64,000 bases of DNA from Schistocerca nitens. Taxonomy: Eukaryota; Arthropoda; Insecta; Orthoptera; Acrididae. Every line of letters starts with the position of its first letter. Position 1 is the first letter of the stretch. The stretch spans positions 305,264,150 through 305,328,149 of the forward strand of contig NC_064619.1 in the NCBI RefSeq assembly GCF_023898315.1. Direction: 5' to 3'. The notes under the pieces are model-generated. The model had not been told where the DNA came from. It saw only the letters and a program-made list of their open reading frames with translations, and made no database searches. The position numbers and the translations under genes were made by a program. Positions 53,881 to 64,000 of the stretch are shown piece by piece.

Positions 53881-54393
53881 ACTGGTAGTGCATGCTATCG
53901 TATGCGTATCGATATGTTCTGTTCTCACAAATTTTTTTATAAAAATAAAATTGTTTTGAAAAATTATCTTTCTACCTCACTACTAAGTGCGTCAGCGCAT
54001 CGTTTCTCTTGAGAGGACGCTGTCCTCGTGTCCACTGTGTTTACATGTTCAACGTATGTAAAAAGTTCAGGAGTTTACATCATTTGCATATAAAATTACG
54101 TAGCCCTTCACTAATAGGAGAATGTTATTTCAAACCGCTAGCCTTACAACAATTAACTCAGTATCTTGTAGAGATACTACCTGCTGTAGTAATTGCTATC
54201 GAATAGGTGACATCTGTGTACATAATTCTACCATACGTCCACTAGATGTGATATTTGTCAATGAAAGTTTTACAGGTGTGCTGAGTGCTGCTATCGAAGA
54301 TCGGATTTGTAGTGTTAGAGATAGATTTTTCTGTATTTTCTATGTTACGTTAGTTATTCTTCCAATACATATGTGGCATACAGCAAACCAGTG
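53881..54393. other. no recognisable feature
   Basis: The open stretch at 54122-54472 runs into the neighbouring palindrome and has no family resemblance. Confidence 0.4.
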
Positions 54394-54787
54394 CTTAACA
54401 GCATTGGTTAAAAACAGTCTTGGTTGCAATTTTAGTTTTTTGTTTTTCAACGGCGCGTTTCGCCTTATTTAGGCATCTTCAGGTTATCTTTTCTAGATGG
54501 ACGTGAGAGGCACCAACATCTGCATAATGCGTTCCCGTTCACAGGAGCGAGTAACAGAGTAAGATGGGGGCTCAGGTAGTAAGCATAATGCACCACAGCT
54601 TACTACCTGAGCCCCCATCTCACTCTTACTCGCTACTGTGAACTGGAACGCGTTATGCAGATGTTGGTGCCTCTCGCGTCCATCTAGAAAAGATAACCTG
54701 AAGATGCCTAAATAAGGCGAAACGCGCCGTTGAAAAATAAAAAAACTAAAATTGCAGCCAAGACTGTTTTTAACCAATACTGTTAAG
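54394..54787. mobile_element. 394-bp palindromic MITE flanked by TTAA
   Basis: The whole stretch is a near-perfect palindrome centred at about 54590, with a spacer of about 13 bases. The arms start CAGCATTGGTTAAAAACAGT and run through CGCGTTTCGCCTTATTTAGG and TGGGGGCTCAGGTAGTAAGC. Outside both ends is TTAA (54395-54398, 54783-54786), as left by TTAA-specific transposases (Kolobok or piggyBac types). It encodes nothing and must be mobilised in trans. Confidence 0.85.
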
Positions 54788-55129
54788 TTAGTTAATAACA
54801 AACTGAATTCTTCTTTAAAACCTTTTTCTAAGAAGGAACGAAGGGAAGGCTTTTTACCTACTTGGTGTCCTTTTCAAACATCCCAAAAAGGGAAAAAAAC
54901 TACAGTACGTGTGGTAATGAAATTGCACCACAGGGTAGAGCATCTCAAAAAATTTATTTTCCAGCATCAGAAGCGCCGAGTATTGTCGCCAGACTGCAGC
55001 ATGAATGCATGAAGTGGAAACTGCAACTCCACAGCAGCAAGCGCTAGCAGTAGTGTGGTTCGCAGGAACAAAACCACTATTTACTGTGCAAAGAAATTAA
55101 CGCAGGTTGTGTAGGTGTGATTCAACTGA
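54788..55129. other. no recognisable feature
   Basis: Short AT-rich interval between the palindrome and the transposase pseudogene. Confidence 0.4.
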
Positions 55130-56085
55130 GGTGAAAGCAGTCAAGAACGGTATCGTAAGTTTCTGGCAATTGGAAGTATTCTGGAACCTTGTAGCGCTGT
55201 AGATCGTAGTAATTCTGAAGAACCAGTGGAGGACATCAGAAAAGTGTTTCTCAGTAGGCCAATTTGGCAGTCATCTAGGCAACAGAATGTATCCCGAGAA
55301 ACATTGCATTCTGTACTGCACCAGCGTCTTCGTTTGTACGCTTATAAAGTGCAAATTCTGCAACATCTGATGTCGAACGACAAACCATGCCGTCTACAAT
55401 TTGCTACGAATATGCTGCATTGTACTGACATGCATGCGAGCTTCCTGGAAACATGTTTGTTCTCAGATTAGCCAACCTTTAACTTATCTGGAACGTTTAA
55501 TCTGCATAATGTTTGGATTTGTCTCTCATAACATCTGCACACTGTCATTGAACAGGTTGGTGATAGCCATAAACTGAACGTCTGGTGAGCTAATGCACGA
55601 CAGGATTGTTGGATGGCTCTTCTTTGAAGAAAACGCCGTGAGTGGGTCAGTGTGTCTGGATATGTCGGAGCAGTTTGTATACCCTCAGATACGAGACTTG
55701 CAACTCAACATCACCTTTCAACAAGATGGAACTCCGCCGCATTGGTCAACGACTGTTCGAAAGTTCATGGATACGAAATTTCCCAATCGCTTGATCGGTC
55801 GCGTAGTACCCATTGCCTGGCGAGGACGTGCTCCCGACATGACGCCGCGGTGATTCGTGAAGGACAGCTTGTATATGACCAAAGTGGACGATATTCCTGT
55901 GTTAAGTAGCCATATCTCTGATGCGATTGCAACAGTGACAGAGGACATGTTACAAAGAAATTCCAATCCCGCTTCCAAAATTCCTCTGGTCCCACATTCC
56001 CCATTATGTGTTCTCCAAAGACTTATCAACCACAGATTACCTAGTTCAGAATGGATTCTACTTCTGTCAGCGAAAACAAAGTAGA
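55130..56085 (+). pseudogene. Tc1/mariner-type (DDE_3-like) transposase, broken
   Basis: Plus-strand blocks in family order: VSRETLHSVLHQRLRLYAYK and VQILQHLMSNDKPCRLQFAT (55280-55410) from the DNA-binding half; SFLETCLFSD (about 55440), with the first catalytic Asp; FNLHNVWI; MHDRIVGWLFFEENAVSGSV (55593 on); FQQDGTPPHWSTTVRKFMDT (second Asp); KFPNRLIGRVVPIAW followed by RGRAPDMTP; and VDDIPVLSSHISDAIATVTE with DMLQR near 55955. Reading frames change at about 55475 and 55850. The WLFFEE and FQQDGTPPHW segments place it in a very abundant arthropod family; the pseudogene at 4.5-5.5 kb is a cousin. No terminal repeats were found. Confidence 0.85.
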
Positions 56086-56094
56086 TCCCTCCTG

Positions 56095-56405
56095 ATCCCC
56101 ACCCCAGGCCTACCGTTGCCGTAGATGACTCGTCCACGGTGACTATTTAACTCCTGATTGCAAAATTCGACTCACATGCCCCAACTGCAAAGGTAACCAC
56201 CTGTTCGAACACTGTCTCAGCCTTCAGTACCCATTCCTCTGTAACATCTGTAACCAATCACATTCCACTACCATCTGCTGTGTAAGTGTTAAATTAAATC
56301 CTTCCCAAGATGAATTGACCGTTTCAATCTACCCTATTGCCATACCTCTTCACCCAAAGAAATCCCTATGTCCTACTCCCATCGCTGAAGACACCAGCTC
56401 TAAAT
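56095..56405 (+). pseudogene. Gag-like / LINE ORF1 zinc-knuckle fragment
   Basis: The plus frame from about 56105 gives YRCRR, a stop, then LVHGDYLTPDCKIRLTCPNC and KGNHLFEHCLSL, then FLCNICNQSHSTTICCVSVK. CPNCKGNHLFEHC and CNICNQSHSTTIC are two CxxCxxxHxxxxC knuckles in tandem, as in the nucleic-acid-binding ORF1 or Gag proteins of insect retroelements. No partner RT is next to it. The call rests on cysteine spacing only. Confidence 0.45.
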
Positions 56406-56825
56406 GACCACTGTTCTACAGCATGTACACCAACCTGAGCGTCTACAAATCCTCCATTAAGACTCCCTGGCTGCTCAATTCGTGTCCCATATAAATGCGA
56501 CTGCCACATATTCTCGAAACAACTGTCACTTTCTATTTTTCCGACTAAACACTCTCACCTAATATTGTCCTCCTCAATCTTGTGCAGCATATCCGACCCC
56601 ACAGTACTCATCCTCTAACAATAATGTAGATAGATCATTTCCGTCACCACAGCCCTCACAAATCACACCTAAGGACCTCTCCATATCTACAACTCCAATT
56701 CAGTACCCCATCATCACCCTCCGTCTATTCTCCACCATGATTTTTTCCCACCTACCATTACCTGTGGAAGGTAGTTAAGGAAGAAATACATCAGCTACCG
56801 CAACTTCCTGGTTCCGAAAAGTTAG

Positions 56826-57100
56826 TGCGGCTACATCACAACTGCCTACCTGCCTCCTTTTGGGGGAATGAAATGACAATATAGAATAAAATAGTGCTAA
56901 AAATATAGTCAACTTCGTCGCATCAATATCACCCTGTTTTTAATAACATAATCTTTTCTCCAGTCTGCTACGTTTTTAATAGCACTTTCGTTTCACAAAC
57001 TGTAGGATGAAGAGCGGCTACATCACTGCTGCCAATCTGCCTGCGTTTGGGGAATGAAATGACAATATATAAGGAAATGGTGCTACAAATATAGTAAGCT
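56826..57100. repeat. direct duplication, about 85 bp copies 183 bp apart
   Basis: GCGGCTACATCAC starts both copies (about 56829 and 57012). They continue through GGGGAATGAAATGACAATAT and end AAATATAGT. Several substitutions separate them. Confidence 0.85.
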
Positions 57101-58749
57101 GTAAGTGGTAAATCCAAAATAATTAAATTAAATAAATATGAGTGAAACACCATTCCTAAAACAATTAGAGAAAATAAGGTGTGTGAGCTTAGGTTACTTA
57201 CGTTTTAAGTTCACTAACAGTTTATCTAAGGCTACATATGTTTGCACAGTGCTGATTTTACGAAATTAACACTACTGTGAAGTGTTTATTCCTTCAAAAA
57301 TAATTAAAATTACCTAAAATAGTTTATTAATTAATTCTATTTGCGCGTTGAAATGTGTCTGGCTGCTTGTTCATCTGATGCTAAATCTCTGTACCCTCCA
57401 AAAATATTCATCGCCTTACCTTTCTTTATTCCATGCAGATCAAAGCAGACTTTTCCGTATCTGATACTTGGAGTGGAGTCTCTTTCAAAAGGGCTGCAAA
57501 AGTCGACACGTTGCAATCGGTTAATCTTACATGTTTTTAAGACAGGTAGTAAACGCTCACCCCGTCTGACTAAGGCAGCACTTTGAGCATATCTCGCATT
57601 CCACTCTGTACAGAATGTCCCACAAGGAATGGTCAGTGTTCAAGGATGTGACAAGAACGATCACTCGAAGTAACCTCTTTGCCTTCCAGATCTGGGGAGG
57701 AGATAGTATGGAACAAAAGAAGAAAAAGTTGTCTACTAAACAGGGGCTCTAAAATGCATACCTTTAGTGCTATTCACAGTAGCGGGGATAAACATAGCTC
57801 TTAAGATATGCAGTTTACTGCCTCTGGTCCATACAACAATATCTCAGAACATGGAAAGCAAATAGCTAGCAGTAGGTGTTCGTTCCACTGTGTCAAAGAT
57901 GAAGAAGCTCTTGTAGCTTTTGATGTATGCATTGTAGAGCCCATGTTTACTAGACTTTTTTGCTTCGAATGATCGTTCCTCCTGGGAGACCTTGCTTACC
58001 CCGGAACCAGAAAATGACGTAGCTTTAATAGCTCTGTGTCGATTGTTCCGTTTTATAATACTGTTAAGGTGTAAGCAAATCCCGACTTCAATTTTCTTAA
58101 AGACATGTGAAATTTTGTCTGACAGGCTTACAGGATATGGCATCACAGTAAATCTCGATTTTATGGTCTCTCTTGCTTCCATATAGAGTGTAATTTCGTC
58201 TTTGTTTTATGCTCTGTACTGCGTTTTCATCACCATTCCTCGCCCGACCAGGTGACTCATTTCCATAGATCACGCTTAGATCTCGATTATATAGTGTCCA
58301 CTGCAATCGTAATTGAGGATGTTATTGCGTCAACTTCGGAACACGTACGGGTCGTCTGCTGCCGAGTCCCAGTTCAACCATGCGGGCCGAATGGTGTGTT
58401 CCGCAACATCTGTGCCAGCACCAACACTGTACACTTTCGTAGTTCTCTCACAGATCACGCTCTAACCTTTCGAGGCTGGAAAACAGAGACGTCTTCCAAA
58501 CAGCACTGAGACTTATGACTGGCATTGTCAACTCAAAAGGTGCCTCAATCTGCTTTCCGACGACCGAGCACAAAGACAGACTTTTGCTGAAGTGAGCTAA
58601 CATGTCGACAGACATTAAACAATTGACAGTACTACTACACAAAACATGTACAAGAAGGGGCGAAAAGCTCATTCTAGGACAATGTATACACAGACCTTGC
58701 GAGGGCCCACGGACGAGTAATATTCAGTTACAATGAAGAGGGATCTAAA
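57101..58749. other. no supportable gene
   Basis: The longest frame (57844-58182, minus, 112 codons) starts with MPYPVSLSDKISHVFKKIEV. That faintly recalls the segment preceding the nuclease of Penelope-like elements, but no GIY-YIG follows, so I do not call it. Confidence 0.35.
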
Positions 58750-58839
58750 TGTTCTGTATGTGCCCGACATCCGTGAAACTCTTACAACTGAATGCAAACA
58801 AACAGACACTAGTTAGCATGGAGCTACAGAAACTAGTGG

Positions 58840-59034
58840 TTCAAATGGCTCTGAGCACTATGGGACTCAACTGCTGAGGTCATTAGTCCCCTAGAACTTA
58901 GAACTAGTTAAACCTAACTAACCTAAGGACATCACAAACATCCATGCCCGAGGCAGGATTCGAACCTGCGACCGTAGCGGTCTTGCGGTTCCAGACTGCA
59001 GCGCCTTTAACCGCACGGCCACTTCGGCCGGCCT
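58840..59034 (-). repeat. type I tRNA-SINE in the R1-like LINE, with target duplication
   Basis: A full-length copy flanked by the exact 13-bp repeat cagaaactagtgg (58827-58839 and 59035-59047). It splits the LINE endonuclease codons at ELQK/LVDE. Confidence 0.95.
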
Positions 59035-59304
59035 CAGAAACTAGTGGATGAAGTGCATGCGGACGTGGTCTGCTATCAGGAACCCTACACCAGGAGCTGC
59101 GAACTAGTAGGTTTTGACCACAAACAAATCTTCGTAACAGGTACATCCACTGCGGAGACTGCGATCGTTGTCACAAACTGAAACTTTACAGTTACACAGA
59201 CAGCTCATCTATGCACCGAGTACCTGGCAACATTGGAAATAGTGGAAGAAGGCAAGAAGTGGATTATTGCGTCGTTATATGCGCAATACTTGCACGACAT
59301 TGGA

Positions 59305-59496
59305 TCAAATGGCTCTGAGTACTATGGGACTTAACTGCTGAGGTCATCAGTCCCCTAGAACTTAGAACTACTTAAACCTAACCAACCTAAGGACATCACA
59401 CACATCCATGCCCGAGGCAGGATTCGAACTTGCGACCGTAGCGGTCGCGCAGTTCCAGACTGTAGCGCCTAGAACCGCTGGGACACCCCAGCCGGC
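59305..59496 (-). repeat. second type I tRNA-SINE in the R1-like LINE, with target duplication
   Basis: Flanked by the exact 13-bp repeat gcacgacattgga (59292-59304 and 59497-59509). Same orientation as the neighbour 270 bp upstream, but an independent insertion since the duplications differ. Confidence 0.95.
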
Positions 59497-59759
59497 GCAC
59501 GACATTGGACCATATCTCAGTTACATCAGAGACGTCGAATATGGCAGTAACAAAAACTTACAGATGGCTGCAGTCATAGAAGCTAGTTCGACTATATGGC
59601 ACTCTGATACAACGAACGACCGAGGGCACCAAATCGATGAGGCGCTAACTGGACACAACCTATATATCGTCGACAGTCCAAATCAGCCACCCACATACAC
59701 AGCAGCAGGATTGCAATAATAATTACAAATGCAAATGAACTTCCACTTATAACAAGGTA

Positions 59760-60387
59760 GGAGATCATGGATGGTGCTACTTACAGCGACTACAAAGCTG
59801 TCATCATGAACATTGGCACACCAATATACGCACCTACATAGGACGGACATCAGCGATTGTTATATCATAAGGTGGACTGGGCAAAATTAAAACAGATGAC
59901 TGAGGCCTTCCCCCAACGTGCACTTGATGGTCAGTGGATTATAAGGCACATATTTTGGCTGACTTACTACAAAAAGCGTAAAGGGCTGCAATTCCCATCG
60001 CTGACACACGGTGAAAGCTAAACATACCGTGGACTAGAAAACTAACAGGACTGCGCAAAGAAGCAAGAAAGAAACGGAAATGCTATCAAAGAGCTACAAC
60101 GGCGAGGGACAGAGATGTCAGACCCATACAGTGTAGGGAAACAAAACAACGCTACAAACGAGGATTACAAAAAACACGAGAAGAACTTTAGGACACAACG
60201 TGCAGAAACAACTCCAACCAATGTTTGGGGGGAACCCTTCAAAATACATATGGACCGTCTGAGGACACCACTAGTCTTAGCAACCCTGAGACGGGATAAG
60301 GTACCATAACACAGGGATGGAGAAGTTCTGCTGAATTCCTGCTAAACAAACTCCTCCCTGATGACGAGTAACAGTCGAATGCCAGTG
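59760..60387 (+). pseudogene. R1-like LINE ORF2, linker between endonuclease and RT
   Basis: In the same frame order: ATYSDYKAVIMNIGTP, YHKVDWAKLKQMTEAFPQRA, and a basic stretch around RKLTGLRKEARKKRKCYQRA. Then, in the open block 60115-60309, QNNATNEDYKKHEKNFRTQR followed by TPTNVWGEPFKIHMDRLRT. The DWAKL, basic-helix and NVWGxPF...K segments are typical of the region before the RT of R1-type LINEs. Stops occur, and a long SINE ends the block. Confidence 0.65.
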
Positions 60388-60859
60388 GCCCGCCCGGTTG
60401 GTTGGCCGTGCGGTCTAACGCACGGCATTCCGGGAGGGAAGGAGCGCCAGGTCCCCGGCACGAATCCGCCCGGCGGATTTGTGTCGAGGTACGGTGCACC
60501 GGCCAGTCTGTGGATGGCTTTTAGGCGGTTTTCCATCTGCCTCGGCGAATGCGGGCTGGTTCCCCTCATTCCGCCACAGTTCCACTATGTCGGCGATTGC
60601 TGCACAAACTAGTTCTCCACGTACGCGTACACCACCATTACTCTACCACGCAAACACTGGGGTTACACTCGTCTGGTGTGAGACGTTCCCTGGGAGGGTC
60701 CACCGGGGGCCGAACCGCACAATAACCCTGGGTTCGGTGTGGGGCGGCGGAGGGGTGAAGTGGACTGCGGTAGTCGTCATGGGGTTGTGGACCACTGCGG
60801 CTGCGGCGGGGGCGGAGCCTCTCCGTCGTTTCTAGGCCCCGGTTAACATAACATAACAT
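60388..60859 (+). repeat. long tRNA-SINE (about 470 bp) with (ACATA)n tail
   Basis: The tRNA-like head GCCCGGTTGGTTGGCCGTGC is followed by CGGCACGAATCCGCCCGG (B-box position), then a GC-rich body ending GAGCCTCTCCGTCGTTTCTA and the tail AACATAACATAACATAA. It is GC-rich against an AT-rich host and differs from the shorter SINEs in head and tail. A truncated copy of its 3' end is at 61951-62022. It interrupts the R1-like LINE. Confidence 0.8.
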
Positions 60860-61397
60860 AAGTGTACTTACAGGTAAAGCAAATCCAAATTACGCTTGTG
60901 AATTTGTGAGAGTAAATTGTACTTACTTTCCCTCAAAGTAAAATTTATGCTCACAAACTCGCCGTTTTTTTACTTTAAAAGTGCCTCTTCCAGAAACAGT
61001 TTCTTTCCTCAGAAACGACGCAACATAACCCACATTTCCCTTGGTCTGCGATCTTCACTGGCATGAGATATTAACTTAACAATCATCTACCTGAAGATAA
61101 TGATGTGACCCATCGAAACGCCTAGTGGCAAAATAAGTGACTGATGCAGGAAACTCTTTTATTTATATTTATTAAGTCACAGGGTTCACGATGATATATT
61201 CTAAGAGGAATTTACTTTATGTGTCCGTGTTTATGTATGGGCTAAACCTATGTGCAGATGCTACTGAGAACGGTTTGTGACGTGAGGTAGGTGACGGTCT
61301 CATTAAGTGAGGCGACTTCATCCTGGAGACGCTCCAGGGTCAAGAAGGGAAATCATTGGAGCGGCACAGATTTTCAAGACCGACAAATACGCCAGGG
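60860..61397. other. no recognisable feature
   Basis: The stretch includes CTACCTGAAGATAATGATGT and CATCGAAACGCCTAGTGGC (about 61088-61135), phrases of the kind found near 3' ends of arthropod LINEs and SINEs. Nothing else is supportable. Confidence 0.35.
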
Positions 61398-61583
61398 GAA
61401 AGGCTATCGTAGAGCGCCTTAGGTACCTACATCTCTGAGTCTTGCAAACATTGCGGGCCACCAGAGATTATCAAAGGCGCCAGAAATGTTTATAAAGGCC
61501 GCGCGTGGTAGCCGCGCGGTATGCGGCTCCTTGTCACGAATCGCGCGGCTCTCCCCGTCGGAGGTTCGAGTCCTCCATCGGGC
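61398..61583. repeat. left arm of an inverted duplication (LINE/SINE junction)
   Basis: GAAAGGCTATCGTAGAGCGC to TCGAGTCCTCCATCGGG is the reverse complement of 62629-62813 with only a few differences. It contains part of the R1-like RT (antisense here) joined to a type IV SINE head (61496-61583, plus orientation). Confidence 0.92.
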
Positions 61584-61950
61584 GTACAGGGGAATTCTTC
61601 ACGTCAGCCATCAAATTACAAAAGCGTGCTTCCCCAAATTAGATACCAAGAAATTTAATTGTGGAATGGGTAGCACGACGTTTGGGGAATGATACGTTAA
61701 ACCAATGTGTATTAGAAGACAGTCAATTCGAATGTCACAGTAATGATCAGTTGTTCTTTTAAGTTCTGTAAATGTGTTGTTCATGGTGATTCCACCAGCT
61801 TTCTGCTGTTACGTAACGCCATTTCCTGGAAATAAAGTAGATAATGCACAACACGACCATACAGGAACTTTGTCCACGACACGTTTTGAGGATCTCATAT
61901 CTTCCTAATGTGGCGATAGGCTATGTTTAAGGTGTTCATTATATCCTCAC
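61584..61950. other. no recognisable feature
   Basis: Sequence inside the inverted duplication, before the truncated long-SINE tail. No coding or repeat signal is seen. Confidence 0.35.
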
Positions 61951-62022
61951 ACGCATTGCGGCTGCGGCGGGGACGGAGCCTCTCCGTCGTTCTAGGTCCC
62001 CGGTTAACATACAATACAATAC
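61951..62022 (+). repeat. truncated 3' end of the long SINE
   Basis: GCGGCTGCGGCGGGGACGGA, then CTCTCCGTCGTTCTAGG and an (ACAAT)n tail, matches the last 70 bp of 60388-60859. 5' truncation is what incomplete reverse transcription leaves. Confidence 0.85.
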
Positions 62023-62527
62023 AATGCAACAGTCGGATGAACAGATTGATTCTGGACAACGAACCTTAATGAACTCTTGCTATGAAAATGGTACCGTCAT
62101 TATTCCCTTTGCATATGTGGAGGTCGCGCTTGCGATTGCCAAACTAAAGAACACAAAAGTCCCTGGGGCAGATGGTATCCATTCCGAGACACTGAAAATT
62201 TTCGTTCCATAGATTGATCCACACCTGACGGGTCTACTCAAAGAAGCGTTACGGCTGGGACGAGTACCTGTGGTCTGAAAAAAAAAAAAAGGTATAGACT
62301 TATATGCTTAATTAACACCTTGGCCAAGGTGCTGGAACGAGTTCTGTGCGATCGCTTGCAAACGCACAGGGAGCTACTTGGCCTTAGTCCGCGCTAATTT
62401 GGTCTCAGGGAGGGAAAATCTATAGATGACGCCCTAAATAAGGTACTAACCACTGTTAAGAACATAGAAAACAAATACACTGTTGCTATTCTTATAGACC
62501 TTTTCTTTTTGAAGTTTGTCGGAAGGT

Positions 62528-62716
62528 CTTATGGTATCAAACAGCTGAGGTCATGGGTCCCTAAGCTTACCCACTACTTAATCTAACTTAAACTAACTTA
62601 AGCTAAGGACAACACACGCACCCCCACACCCGATGGAGGACTCGAACCTCCGACGGGGAGAGCCGCGCGATTCGTGACAAGGAGCCGCATACCGCGCGGC
62701 TACCACGCGCGGCCTT
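62528..62716 (-). repeat. type IV tRNA-SINE in the R1-like RT
   Basis: The minus-strand head GGCCGCGCGTGGTAGCCGCG is followed by GGAGGTTCGAGTCCTCCATC. The tail CCTTAGCTTAAGTTAGTTTA runs on to TAAGCTTAGGGACCCATGAC near 62545. It lies between the IDL and NISGAF codons of the LINE. The flanks TTATAGACCTTTT and TTATAAACATTTC may be a worn target duplication. Confidence 0.8.
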
Positions 62717-62813
62717 TATAAACATTTCTGGCGCCTTTGGTAATCTCTGGTGGCCCGCAATGTTTGCAAGACTCAGAGATGTAGGTACCTAAGGCGCACT
62801 ACGATAGCCTTTC
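62629..62813. repeat. right arm of the inverted duplication
   Basis: Reverse complement of 61398-61583. This arm is in its original setting, because the LINE coding sequence continues normally on both sides of it. Confidence 0.92.
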
Positions 62814-63060
62814 GGACTACTGTAGAAACAGGATGGTTGAATGGCGCGCGGGAAACCAGAAAATGATTGAAAGAATCATCAAAGGTTACCCACAAGGATC
62901 AATCTGTGGCCTCATCTTTTGGGATATCGCCTTTGAACCCCTCCTACATCAACTGGATTGGGATAACCGTGCGAACGGGCGATAGCATACGCAGATAACA
63001 TTCTGGTTGAGGTCTCCGCGGACTCAAGAGCGTAGCTCGAACACTGGTCAACACAGTTAC

Positions 63061-63765
63061 TCATAAGCATCACCCAGTGGTGCAAGACGAGTGGGAAATA
63101 GTAAATAAAATCGATGATGCTGTCTCAAGGACATTACATGATGAATACGGACAGACACGGCCGTAAAACAGAACACTGCCGTACACACAAAGCACATAAG
63201 ACAGCCGTTCCAATTCGTGCACCAATTCAGACAGCAGTACCGAAGCACACACTCATTCAAACAGCAAACACTTTCACCAACACGTACCACAGACAGCGTT
63301 ACACAACATCTAAAATAATTAACTGCACCAGAATAAACAGTGTAACGCAATCAGACCTTTCTATCTTAAGTATAAACAGTAGACGTACCCATCCCGTGGT
63401 CATTATGCCGCTGTTGGGATGTAACATTAGTAACTGAACACTTAGTTTATAAGCAACATAACAGGTAAAATTCAAGGTACATAATATAGGAAAGGTTAAT
63501 TAATAACCCAAGAAATGATAACTTTACACTCACACCATTGCGCTTTCCACAATGTACAAACAGAAAAAATGACTATAGTTATAGTGTTTTGTAAATAGTG
63601 TTTAGAAATATTAATGCGTAAATTAAACTGTAGCGAATCGGGGCTGCAAGGCTCGAAGTAGTTCCGATGCTTTCAGGCCAGGCTGTCTCAGATAGAGTAA
63701 CATTTGTCCCCCCCCCCCCCCTCTCTCTCTCTCTTTCACTTTTACTGTCGAAGTACTTCCTATCA
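63061..63765. other. no gene; poly-C and CT tracts
   Basis: A C-run (about 63709-63721) is followed by a (CT)n run to about 63735. The 63114-63437 frame reads as threonine- and histidine-rich sequence without family resemblance. Confidence 0.4.
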
Positions 63766-63971
63766 AAAATGGCTCTGAGCACTATGGGACTTAACATCTA
63801 TGGTCATCAGTCCCCTAGAACTTAGAACTACTTAAACCTAACTAACCTAAGGACAGCACACAACACCCAGCCATCACGAGGCAGAGAAAATCCCTGACCC
63901 CGCCGGGAATCGAACCCGGGAACCCGGGCGTGGGAAGCGAGAACGCTACCGCACGACCACGAGATGCGGGC
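63766..63971 (-). repeat. type II tRNA-SINE with target duplication
   Basis: Same head as 13234-13441 (minus-strand TCGTGGTCGTGCGGTAGCG, B-box GGGTTCGATTCCCGGCGG) joined to the shared tail. The 11-bp direct repeat acttcctatca is at 63755-63765 and 63972-63982. Confidence 0.92.
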
Positions 63972-64000
63972 ACTTCCTATCAGTCATCATATCTTCTTAA

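Larger units (their letters stand above)
58750..59740 (+). pseudogene. R1-like LINE ORF2, endonuclease part
   Basis: The plus strand reads VKLLQLNANKQTLVSMELQK (58773-58832), then after a SINE LVDEVHADVVCYQEPYTRSC. Here the QEPY box carries the catalytic Glu of the apurinic-type endonuclease. Next come AETAIVVTN, YLATLEIVEEGKKWIIASLY and, after a second SINE, DIGPYLSYIRDVEYGSNKNL, then DRGHQIDEALTGHNLYIVDS followed by QPPTYTAAG. This is the order of R1-clade endonucleases (QEPY, GADxNA-region, HDLxxxN.PxQPPTF). The GADxN motif has degraded (MAAVIEA) and stops are present, so the copy is dead. Confidence 0.8.
62023..63060 (+). pseudogene. R1-like LINE ORF2, reverse transcriptase part
   Basis: The open block at 62024-62212 contains AYVEVALAIAKLKNTKVPGA, then DGIHSETLKIF. 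Next come LINTLAKVLERVLCDRLQTH, FGLREGKSIDDALNKVLTTV and YTVAILIDL. A type IV SINE breaks in. After it, at 62717-62815, INISGAFGNLWWPAMFARLR follows. Then YCRNRMVEWRAGNQKMIERI, KGYPQGSICGLIFWDIAFEP and ADNILVEVSADSR (RT box, normally YADDLLV, here ADN). The DISGAFDNLWWP and GCPQGSICGPxFW wording is diagnostic of R1-type RTs. Stops, frameshifts and the altered catalytic Asp make it inactive. Confidence 0.85.

Noticed and set aside
57844..58182. 112-codon minus-strand frame faintly like the linker before a Penelope-like nuclease
   Set aside because: No GIY-YIG or RT motif is adjacent; the resemblance is limited to one short segment.

Overview
This window looks like a piece of a very large, repeat-packed insect genome, most likely an orthopteran (grasshopper or locust). 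The main evidence is a dense set of tRNA-headed SINEs whose tail ends in the motif CTGAGCACTATGGGACTTAA, which I recall as typical of that group. Every recognisable coding fragment is arthropod transposon. I found no host gene, no convincing host exon and no functional RNA gene.

Layout. 1-3.7 kb: a broken minus-strand gene of an uncharacterised transposase-like family, cut by a SINE and an LTR-like repeat. 4.2-5.8 kb: a decayed Tc1/mariner-like element with inverted ends. 8.3-10.7 kb: a decayed hAT-like element. 12.5-14.9 kb: SINEs, a LINE reverse transcriptase fragment and a Penelope-like GIY-YIG fragment. 15.2-16.8 kb: a second copy of a transposase-like family related to the first. 19.5-20.4 kb: a foldback element with tRNA-like sequence in both arms. 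20.4-25.9 kb: nothing recognisable. 25.9-31.2 kb: LTR-like repeat, LINE fragment, mariner tail and a broken THAP/P-element transposase gene.

32.3-46.8 kb is the most informative part, a three-level nest. A LINE (minus strand) was invaded by a TTAA-flanked DNA transposon whose transposase gene lacks its core. That transposon was then invaded by an 11.2 kb Ty3/gypsy-type LTR retrotransposon (32662-43903, minus strand) with nearly identical LTRs, a 4-bp target duplication and open gag and pol. Gag and pol lie in the same frame, separated by one TGA in the context CAA-TGA-CTA-G. That is the best-known stimulatory context for stop-codon readthrough, so this copy probably makes Gag-Pol by readthrough rather than by frameshifting.

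46.8-64 kb: a large degenerate foldback with a tandem-repeat core (48.5-49.6), a mariner whose left end is an inverted copy of its right end (50.4-51.1), pyrimidine-rich sequence, a 394-bp palindrome flanked by TTAA (54.4-54.8), another Tc1/mariner-type pseudogene (55.1-56.1), and a decayed R1-like LINE (58.75-63.06) carrying several SINEs plus an inverted duplication. Apart from the young gypsy element nothing here appears able to act on its own; the interest lies in insertion order and rearranged ends.
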